Positions 58,251 through 64,000 of a stretch of 64,000 nucleotides of DNA are shown here, in pieces. Location of the stretch: NCBI RefSeq assembly GCF_016863135.1, contig NZ_BOOH01000058.1:1-64000 (forward strand). The letters run 5' to 3'. The notes under the pieces are model-generated. The model saw nothing but the letters and a program-made list of their open reading frames with translations. It did no database searches and had not been told where the DNA came from. How positions within the stretch are numbered: position 1 is the stretch's first letter; the number at the start of each line of letters is the position of its first letter. The DNA comes from Planobispora longispora. GTDB lineage: Bacteria; Actinomycetota; Actinomycetes; Streptosporangiales; Streptosporangiaceae. A program made the position numbers and the translations under genes.

Positions 58251-58709
58251 ATGTCTCCCGAGGAGAAGCTGGCCGAGCTCGGTCTGACCCTGCCGGAGGT
58301 CGTGACCCCGCTGGCGTCCTACGTCCCGGCCCTGCGCACGGGCGACTACGTCTACACGTCGGGTCAGATCCCGATGGTGGACGGCAAGCTCGCGGCGACC
58401 GGCAAGGTCGGCGCCGAGGTGAGCGCCGAGGACGCCCGTGACCTCGCCAGGACGTGCGCGCTCAACGCCCTCGCGGCGGTCGCGTCGGCGGCCGGCGGCC
58501 TGTCGAACGTGGTCAGGATCGTCAAGGTCGTCGGCTTCGTGGCCAGCGCGCCCGACTTCACCGGGCATCCGCAGGTCGTCAACGGCGCGAGCGAGCTGCT
58601 CGGCGAGGTGTTCGGCGAGGCCGGCAGGCACGCCCGCAGCGCGGTGGGGGTCGCGGTGCTCCCGCTGGACGCGCCGGTCGAGATCGAGCTGATCGCGGAA
58701 GTCCGCTGA
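58251..58709 (+). CDS. RidA family protein
   Basis: The 152-residue protein begins MSPEEKLAELGLTLP and has the RidA core with YTSGQIPM and a late ARSAVGVAVLPLDAPVEIELIAEV (the conserved Arg of the active site). RidA proteins hydrolyse reactive 2-aminoacrylate and related imines. GGAG in the end of the DUF4177 gene serves as its ribosome-binding site. The catalytic Arg is retained, so it may be active. Confidence 0.92.
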   Translation: MSPEEKLAELGLTLPEVVTPLASYVPALRTGDYVYTSGQIPMVDGKLAATGKVGAEVSAEDARDLARTCALNALAAVASAAGGLSNVVRIVKVVGFVASAPDFTGHPQVVNGASELLGEVFGEAGRHARSAVGVAVLPLDAPVEIELIAEVR

Positions 58710-58867
58710 GGGTGGTCCGGGGCGCGGGCCGTGCCGCGGTGACCGTCCGGGGGCGCTGATCCTCCGGACGCGAGCCGTAGGCGGTGATTGTCCCGGGGGT
58801 GAGCTGTGCCACATGATGAACCCTGGAAACCGAGTGACGTTCGGATGTTCGGCGGAAAGGTTCGGAT

Positions 58868-59695
58868 ATGGGTGGGATCCCGCTCCCCGGAGAGCTCGGC
58901 CTGCGCGCCCGGGACATCCTGGCCGGGCGGGTGGAGCCCGTCCCGGCCCGGGACGCCGCGACCGTGGTCGTCCTGCGTGAGGGCGTCGAGGTCTACCTCC
59001 TGCGGAGGAAGGCGAGCATGGCCTTCGCGGCGGGGGCCTACGTCTTCCCCGGCGGTTCGGTGGACCCGCGCGACACCGACCACGCGGTCGCCTGGGCCGG
59101 GCCCCCGCCCGCCGAGTGGGGTGAGATCTTCGGCGCCGACGAGAAGACCGGGCGGGGCCTGGTCTGCGCGGCCGTACGGGAGACCTTCGAGGAGTCGGGG
59201 GTGCTGCTCGCCGGGCCGTCCCCCGAGTCGGTCGTGGCCGACACCACCGGTGACGACTGGGAGGCCGACCGGCTCGCGCTGATCGACCGGAGCCTGTCCT
59301 TCGCCGACTTCCTCGGCAGGCGCGGCCTGGTCCTCCGCTCCGACCTGCTGCGCCCCTGGACGCACTGGATCACTCCCGAGGTCGAGCACAAGCGGTTCGA
59401 CACGCGCTTCTTCGTCGCGGCGCTCCCGCCCGGCCAGCGCACCCGTGACGTCGGGGGCGAGGCCGACCAGGTGGCCTGGGTACGGCCCGCCGACGCGATC
59501 GAGCAGGCCCGGTCCGGTCAGATCTTCCTGATGCCGCCCACCTACCGGACCCTGAGCGAGCTGTCCGCCTACGCCAAGGTGGACGACGTGCTCGGCGCCG
59601 CGCGGGAGATCGTCACCTTCATGCCGAGGATCGCGGAGGTGGACGGCGAGATGCACATCGTCCTGGACGACGACTACCGGTACGGCGCGGCGTGA
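58868..59695 (+). CDS. NUDIX hydrolase (NUDT19-like)
   Basis: The 275-residue protein has the NUDIX box in extended form: FPGGSVDP, then AAVRETFEESGVLL after an insert of about 40 residues. The split box is typical of NUDT19-like enzymes, which act on CoA derivatives. ATG 58868 follows GAAAGG. It overlaps the MBL gene by four bases (GTGA). The order NUDIX-MBL-Crp is conserved in actinobacteria. Confidence 0.9.
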   Translation: MGGIPLPGELGLRARDILAGRVEPVPARDAATVVVLREGVEVYLLRRKASMAFAAGAYVFPGGSVDPRDTDHAVAWAGPPPAEWGEIFGADEKTGRGLVCAAVRETFEESGVLLAGPSPESVVADTTGDDWEADRLALIDRSLSFADFLGRRGLVLRSDLLRPWTHWITPEVEHKRFDTRFFVAALPPGQRTRDVGGEADQVAWVRPADAIEQARSGQIFLMPPTYRTLSELSAYAKVDDVLGAAREIVTFMPRIAEVDGEMHIVLDDDYRYGAA

Positions 59696-60483
59696 GCGGA
59701 CTCCGCATCCCCCTGGAGGGGCCGGACGGCGCGGGCACGGCGCACGCGCTCAACCTGCTGGCCCCGAACCCGTCCCCGATGACCCTGGACGGCACCAACA
59801 CCTGGGTGATCGGCCGGGGAGAGGAGGTGCTGGTCGTCGACCCCGGCCCGGACGACCCCCGGCATCTCGCCCGGGTCGCCGAGCACCTGCGCGACCGCAG
59901 GGTCGTCACGATCCTGCTCACCCACGGCCACCACGACCACAGCGGCGGCGCACGGGCGTTCGCCGAGCTGGCCGGGGCCCCGGTGCGGGCGCTGGACCCC
60001 CGGCACCGGCTGGGCGGGGAGGGGCTGGGCGACGGCGACGTGGTCGTCGTGGGCGGGCTCGAACTCCACGTGGTGGGCACGCCCGGCCACTCGTTCGACT
60101 CGCTCTGCTTCTGGCTGCCGGAGGACCGGGCGATGCTCACCGGGGACACCGTGCTCGGGCGGGGCACCACCGTCATCGCCCCGGACGGCGACCTGGGCGA
60201 CTATCTGCGCTCCCTGGACCGGCTGCGCGCCGCGGCCGAGCGGGTCGGGGCCGAGGCGCTGCTGCCCGGTCACGGCCCGGTGCTGCCGGACCCGATCGGC
60301 GCGCTGGACGGGTATCTCGCGCACCGCAGGCGGCGCCTGGACCAGATCCGGCGGGCGCGCGAGCAGGGCGCCGTCACGCCGAGGGAGATCGTCGAGATCG
60401 TCTACGCGGGCGTGGACCGCTCGCTCTGGCCCGCGGCGGAGATGTCGGTCCGGGCCCAGCTGAGCTATCTCGACGGGGTGTGA
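59692..60483 (+). CDS. MBL-fold hydrolase (LACTB2-like)
   Basis: The 263-residue protein has the metal motif LTHGHHDHSGGA, the Asp in TGDTVLG and His in LLPGHGP, and the LACTB2-type C-terminus of about 60 residues. LACTB2 relatives cut RNA or act on small thioesters; the activity here is unknown. The start GTG 59692 overlaps the NUDIX stop. It is convergent with the Crp gene. Confidence 0.9.
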   Translation: MSGLRIPLEGPDGAGTAHALNLLAPNPSPMTLDGTNTWVIGRGEEVLVVDPGPDDPRHLARVAEHLRDRRVVTILLTHGHHDHSGGARAFAELAGAPVRALDPRHRLGGEGLGDGDVVVVGGLELHVVGTPGHSFDSLCFWLPEDRAMLTGDTVLGRGTTVIAPDGDLGDYLRSLDRLRAAAERVGAEALLPGHGPVLPDPIGALDGYLAHRRRRLDQIRRAREQGAVTPREIVEIVYAGVDRSLWPAAEMSVRAQLSYLDGV

Positions 60484-60508
60484 GGGGGCCGCGGCCCGGA
60501 GGGAGGGC

Positions 60509-61189
60509 TCAGCGGGAGCGGTTGTGCAGGCGCTCGATGTCCATGATGACCACGGCCTTGGCCTCGATGCGCAGCCAGCCGCGCTGGGCGAAGTCGGCCA
60601 GGGCCTTGTTCACCGTCTCGCGTGAGGCGCCGACCAGCTGGGCCAGCTCCTCCTGGGTGAGGTCGTGGTGGACGCGGACGCCGTCGTCGATCTTCTGGCC
60701 GAAGCGGTCGGCCAGGTCGAGCAGGGCCTTGGCGACCCGGCCGGGGACGTCGGTGAAGACCAGGTCGGCCAGGACGTCGTTGGTGCGGCGCAGCCGCTGG
60801 GCCAGGGCGCGCAGCAGGTGGAGGGCGACCTCGGGGCGGCCGGTCAGCCAGGGGCGCAGGTCGTCGTGGCCGAGCCCGGCCAGCTGGACCTCGGTCAGCG
60901 CGATGGCGGAGGCCGTACGGGGGCGGGGGTCGAACAGCGACAGCTCGCCGAACATCTCACCGGGACCGAGCACGCTGAGCAGGTTCTCCCGGCCGTCGGG
61001 GGCGGTGCGGGAAAGCTTGATCTTGCCCTCGAGGACGACGTAGAGCCGGTCGCCCGTCTCGTTCTCGCTGAAGAGGGTCTGCCCCTTCGACAGCCGGACC
61101 TCCGAGACGCTCGTGCGCAGGGCGGCGGCGCTCTCGCGGTCGAGCGCCGCGAAGAGAGGGGCCTTGCCCAGCACGTCTTCGGTGTTCAC
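60509..61189 (-). CDS. crp: Crp/Fnr-type cAMP-binding regulator
   Basis: The 226-residue protein has the cyclic-nucleotide domain (10-130) with FGELSLFDPRPRTAS, whose Glu and Arg hold cAMP, and the winged helix (140-215) with LTQEELAQLVGASRETVNKALADFAQRG. Gene order next to nth matches mycobacterial Rv3676, the proven cAMP receptor. GTG 61189 has AAGGAGG upstream. In actinomycetes this regulator governs germination, antibiotic and metabolic genes. An imperfect site, TGTGACCCATCCCACC, lies in the gap to nth (61294-61309). Confidence 0.94.
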   Translation of the reverse strand: MNTEDVLGKAPLFAALDRESAAALRTSVSEVRLSKGQTLFSENETGDRLYVVLEGKIKLSRTAPDGRENLLSVLGPGEMFGELSLFDPRPRTASAIALTEVQLAGLGHDDLRPWLTGRPEVALHLLRALAQRLRRTNDVLADLVFTDVPGRVAKALLDLADRFGQKIDDGVRVHHDLTQEELAQLVGASRETVNKALADFAQRGWLRIEAKAVVIMDIERLHNRSR

Positions 61190-61360
61190 GGTGCCTCCTT
61201 GGTTCACGGCTCGCGCATCGCCGGCCTGCTCGCTGCGCTCGTGGTGCTCCGCGGGCGCCGGATTTCCTCCGTCCCCGGCATCCGCAAGAGCCATTGTGAC
61301 CCATCCCACCGGCAGACATCGAAGTGGCCCGTGAGAGAGGTCGGCGCGGGGCGGGACGCA

Positions 61361-61366
61361 TAGGCT
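61361..61366 (+). promoter_or_regulatory. -10 box of the leaderless nth gene
   Basis: TAGGCT ends six bases before ATG 61373. Confidence 0.6.
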
Positions 61367-61372
61367 GTCGGG

Positions 61373-62092
61373 ATGCCCCGTGAAGACAGCCCGGCTGGCG
61401 AGTCGAGGCTCGCGCTGGTCCGCCGCGCCCGGCGAATGGACCGGATTCTGGCGGCGACCTACCCCGACGCCCACTGTGAGCTCGACTTCCGCACTCCCCT
61501 CGAGTTGCTCGTCGCGACCATTTTGTCCGCCCAGTGCACCGACAAACGGGTCAACATGGTCACCCCCTCGCTTTTTGCGAAATATCAGACAGCGGAGGAT
61601 TATGCCGGGGCAGACCGCGCCGAGCTCGAAGAGATCATCCGGTCCACCGGCTTCTTCCGCGCCAAGGCCGGCAGCATCATCGGGATGGCGCAGGCCCTGT
61701 GCGCGCGCTACGGCGGCGAGGTGCCCGGGAAGCTGAAGGACCTGGTCACGCTGCCCGGCGTCGGACGCAAGACCGCCAACGTCGTGCTGGGCAACGCGTA
61801 CGGCGTCCCCGGGATCACCGTGGACACCCACTTCCAGCGGCTCGTCAACCGTTTCGGCTGGACCCGCGAGACCGACCCGGTCAAGATCGAGTACGTCGTC
61901 GCCGAGCTCATCCCGAGGCGCGACTGGACGATGACGTCCCACCGGCTGATCTGGCACGGCCGCCGCATCTGCCACGCGCGCAAGCCGGCGTGCGGCGCCT
62001 GCCCGCTGGCCGCCCTCTGCCCGGCGTACGGCGCCGGCCCCACGGACGCCGCGGAGGCCGCGAAACTGGTGCGCCCCGGCCCGTTCTCGTGA
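61373..62092 (+). CDS. nth: Endonuclease III
   Basis: The 239-residue protein has the helix-hairpin-helix [16 protein letters not shown] with its catalytic Lys, the catalytic Asp in [10 protein letters not shown], and the 4Fe-4S motif [17 protein letters not shown]. Endonuclease III removes oxidised pyrimidines and nicks the backbone. The gene lies between crp and the CoA-type NUDIX gene, the order of mycobacterial Rv3674c. It starts leaderless. Confidence 0.96.
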   Translation: MPREDSPAGESRLALVRRARRMDRILAATYPDAHCELDFRTPLELLVATILSAQCTDKRVNMVTPSLFAKYQTAEDYAGADRAELEEIIRSTGFFRAKAGSIIGMAQALCARYGGEVPGKLKDLVTLPGVGRKTANVVLGNAYGVPGITVDTHFQRLVNRFGWTRETDPVKIEYVVAELIPRRDWTMTSHRLIWHGRRICHARKPACGACPLAALCPAYGAGPTDAAEAAKLVRPGPFS

Positions 62093-62152
62093 CGGCCCGT
62101 TCCGGGAAGCACCGGCGGGGATGTCGTGTTGGAGAAGATCGGAGGTGGGACC

Positions 62153-62797
62153 GTGGAGGTGCCTGGATGGTTGGAGAGGCTGGCCGAGCGGGTCGTGACG
62201 GCCCCGGTGCCCCCGGTGATGCGCCCGCCCCGCTCCGGCGGGCGCCCGGCCGCGGTGCTCCTGCTGTTCGGTGAGGGGCCGCTCGGCCCGGACGTGCTGC
62301 TGATCCAGCGCAGCTCCCGGGGGCGGCGGCACGCGGGCCAGCCCGCCTTCCCCGGCGGAGGGGTCGATCCCGCCGACGGCGGCCCGGTCGCCGCCGCGCT
62401 GCGCGAGGCCGAGGAGGAGACGGGGCTCGACCCGGCGGGCGTTCACGTGATCTGCACCATGCCCGAGCTGTACGTCAGCCGCAGCGACAACCGGGTGACG
62501 CCGGTCATCGGCTGGTGGCACACGCCCTCGGCCGTCCACGCGGCCTCGCCCGACGAGGTGGAGGCGGTGGAGCGGGTCCCCATCGCCGAGCTGGTCGACC
62601 CGGCCAACCGGCTCCGGCTCCGCCACCCCGGCGGCTACTCGGGACCGGCCTTCCGGGTCCGGGGCCTGCTGGTCTGGGGGTTCACCGCCGGGGTCCTCGA
62701 CGGAGTGCTCGCCGACGCGGGCTTCGAGCGTCCCTGGGACCGCTCGCGGGTCGAGGACCTCCCGCCCGACGTCGTGAACCTCGCCTCACGAGGGTAG
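62153..62797 (+). CDS. CoA pyrophosphatase-type NUDIX hydrolase
   Basis: The 214-residue protein has HAGQPAFPGGGVDP and AAALREAEEETGLDP, the extended NUDIX box of NudL/NUDT7-type CoA pyrophosphatases. GTG 62153 follows GGAGGTG. It lies before marP, as in mycobacteria. Its 3' end overlaps the convergent HEAT-like gene by 12 bp. Confidence 0.92.
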   Translation: MEVPGWLERLAERVVTAPVPPVMRPPRSGGRPAAVLLLFGEGPLGPDVLLIQRSSRGRRHAGQPAFPGGGVDPADGGPVAAALREAEEETGLDPAGVHVICTMPELYVSRSDNRVTPVIGWWHTPSAVHAASPDEVEAVERVPIAELVDPANRLRLRHPGGYSGPAFRVRGLLVWGFTAGVLDGVLADAGFERPWDRSRVEDLPPDVVNLASRG

Positions 62798-63337
62798 GGA
62801 GCGGTCCGGCGTCGCCCTGCCCTCCGAGCCGCTCACCAGGGCCGTGCCCAGGCAGGCCCAGTCGGCCACGTCGTCGTCGGAGTCCCTGGCCAGGCGGCGC
62901 AGCGCGGCCATCCCCGCCGGGTCGGGCGGGTCGCCCACGATGTTGGGCAGCGCGTAGGCGGCGCCGTACCGGACGGCCGCGTCGGGATGTTCGGCGAGCA
63001 CGATCACCGAGGGCAGCGCGCGGGGGTCGCGCAGGTGCCCGAAGGCGATCAGCACCGAGTAGAGCACCATCGGGTCCTCCTCGGCGGCGGCCATGTAGCG
63101 CAGCAGCGGCATGCTCCGGTCGGCGAAGCCGAGCCCGCCGAGGATGTCCACCCCGAGCATGCGCTCGGCGGCCGTCTCACCCCCGCACAGCCGCCGCGCC
63201 GCGGTGAAGGCCTCCAGACCTCCGTGTTCGTGCAGGCTGGCGATCACCTGCCAGCGGGTCGTTCCGTCATGATCCGGGTCGCGTAGCGCCTTCTCGATCA
63301 GCGAGGCGACGGACCCCGGCCCCCCGGTCGTTGCCAT
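62786..63337 (-). CDS. HEAT-repeat-like protein
   Basis: The 183-residue protein is mostly helical, with HEAT-type repeats, for example RDPRALPSVIVLAEHPDAAVRYGAAYALPNIVGDP and a similar block at the end (LARDSDDDVADWACLGTAL). Such repeats form protein-binding scaffolds. The start ATG 63337 follows TATCGT by six bases (leaderless). It overlaps the NUDIX gene's end by 12 bp. Confidence 0.83.
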   Translation of the reverse strand: MATTGGPGSVASLIEKALRDPDHDGTTRWQVIASLHEHGGLEAFTAARRLCGGETAAERMLGVDILGGLGFADRSMPLLRYMAAAEEDPMVLYSVLIAFGHLRDPRALPSVIVLAEHPDAAVRYGAAYALPNIVGDPPDPAGMAALRRLARDSDDDVADWACLGTALVSGSEGRATPDRSLPS

Positions 63338-63343
63338 ACGGTC

Positions 63344-63349
63344 ACGATA
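63344..63349 (-). promoter_or_regulatory. -10 box of the leaderless HEAT-like gene
   Basis: TATCGT (minus strand) ends six bases before ATG 63337. Confidence 0.55.
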
Positions 63350-63397
63350 ACCGGGCGGAGCCCTGAGAACGGGTGCACGCGCGGCGCGGCGGATGGA

Positions 63398-63403
63398 TAC
63401 CTT
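63398..63403 (+). promoter_or_regulatory. -10 box of the MarP-like gene
   Basis: TACCTT ends six bases before GTG 63410. GAGGG lies between them, so leaderless or weak ribosome-binding-site use are both possible. Confidence 0.5.
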
Positions 63404-63409
63404 TGAGGG

Positions 63410-64000
63410 GTGAGCGGTGATCTCCTCGACCTGATCCTGATCGGTTTGATGATTGCTTTCGCGGTGTCGGGATACCGTCAGGGATTCATCATCGGCGCCA
63501 TGAGCTTCATCGGCTTCGTCGGCGGTGTGCTCCTGGGCGTCTTCATCGCGCCCCCGATCGCCGGTGCCGTGATCGACGGCGAGACCGAGCGGGCACTGCT
63601 CGCCATCGTGATCGTCTTCCTCACCGCCATCGTCGGGCAGTTCGCGTCCTCGACGATCGGCGCGGTGATCCGCAGCCACGTCACCTGGGAGCCGGCGAAG
63701 GTCGTCGACGCGGTCGGCGGCACGTTCGCCAGCGCGCTGGCGGTGCTGATCGTCGCGTGGTTCATCGGCTCGCTGGTCGCCTTCTCCCCGTTCACGTTCG
63801 TCAACGAGCACGTCAACAGGTCGGTCCTGCTGGGCGCCGTCGACCATGTGATCCCGCAGGCGGCCAAGGGCATCCAGCAGCCGTTCAAGCAGTTCATCGA
63901 CACCTCGGGCTTCCCGCAGGTGTTCGAGGGCATCGGGGGCGCCCGTCTCGTCGACGTCCCGCCGCCCGACAAGAGCGTCGCCAAGTCCCCGCAGCTCGAC
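63410..64000 (+). CDS. marP: MarP-like membrane serine protease (partial, N-terminal part)
   Basis: The first 197 residues are visible. They form a CvpA-type membrane region with four helices (LLDLILIGLMIAFAVSGYRQGFIIGAMSFIGFVGGVLLG and later segments) and the linking loop before the protease domain. The trypsin-type protease with its catalytic Ser lies beyond the window. Mycobacterial MarP (Rv3671c) protects against acid and oxidative stress, and this gene holds the same place after nth and the NUDIX gene. It is probably leaderless. Confidence 0.9.
   Translation, partial: MSGDLLDLILIGLMIAFAVSGYRQGFIIGAMSFIGFVGGVLLGVFIAPPIAGAVIDGETERALLAIVIVFLTAIVGQFASSTIGAVIRSHVTWEPAKVVDAVGGTFASALAVLIVAWFIGSLVAFSPFTFVNEHVNRSVLLGAVDHVIPQAAKGIQQPFKQFIDTSGFPQVFEGIGGARLVDVPPPDKSVAKSPQLD

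Overview
The window is about 64 kb of very GC-rich DNA with the gene style of a filamentous actinomycete. It holds a WhiB-family regulator, ECF and SpoIIE-type signalling proteins, a tandem-MerR regulator, secreted carbohydrate-active enzymes with Thr/Pro linkers, GTG/TTG starts and many leaderless starts. Gene order from about 51.2 to 64 kb matches the conserved actinobacterial block containing wblA/whiB4, two ArsA-like ATPases, crp, nth and marP. Family-level placement, for example Streptosporangiaceae, is only an inference. The left and right edges cut through genes (a multi-HAMP sensor protein and a MarP-like protease).

Layout, 1-13 kb: a multi-HAMP sensor protein faces a GAF-SpoIIE phosphatase. 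Then come an S9 peptidase, an RlmA-type rRNA methyltransferase, and two related membrane proteins that flank a secreted protein and a DUF1778/GNAT toxin-antitoxin pair. A short Rho paralogue with a hairpin-rich leader, an MBL hydrolase, and an erythromycin-esterase-like gene divergent from a tandem-MerR regulator follow.

13-28 kb: a secreted pectate lyase (CBM13-PL1) and a secreted cellulase (CBM2-GH5) share promoter-region motifs. They are followed by an MFS carrier, a DUF4287/SRPBCC protein, a divergent XRE-cupin/BenE pair with an 18-bp dyad between them, a Ser/Thr kinase-WD40 protein, an MMPL exporter and another MFS carrier.

28-43 kb: a CorA-type transporter, a secreted HNH nuclease, an aspartate aminotransferase, and an ECF41 sigma factor coupled to a carboxymuconolactone-decarboxylase gene and preceded by a textbook ECF41 promoter. 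Small stress-type proteins, a NUDIX hydrolase, a methyltransferase and a Kelch-like protein follow. Next is a shikimate/quinate catabolism cluster: MHS carrier, QsuD-like dehydrogenase, QsuB-like fusion and TetR regulator, with two matching operators between the divergent genes.

43-51 kb: an EXLDI gene with a DrrAB-like ABC exporter, a coupled radical-SAM/unknown-protein pair that looks like a peptide- or protein-modification cassette, a DUF418 protein with a two-component system, and tRNA-Pro(CGG).

51-64 kb (conserved core): metallophosphoesterase, YqeY, class A penicillin-binding protein, WblA/WhiB4, two ArsA-like ATPases, DUF4177, RidA, NUDIX, MBL, Crp, Nth, CoA-type NUDIX, a HEAT-like protein and MarP. 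Strong hairpin terminators separate most convergent gene pairs.
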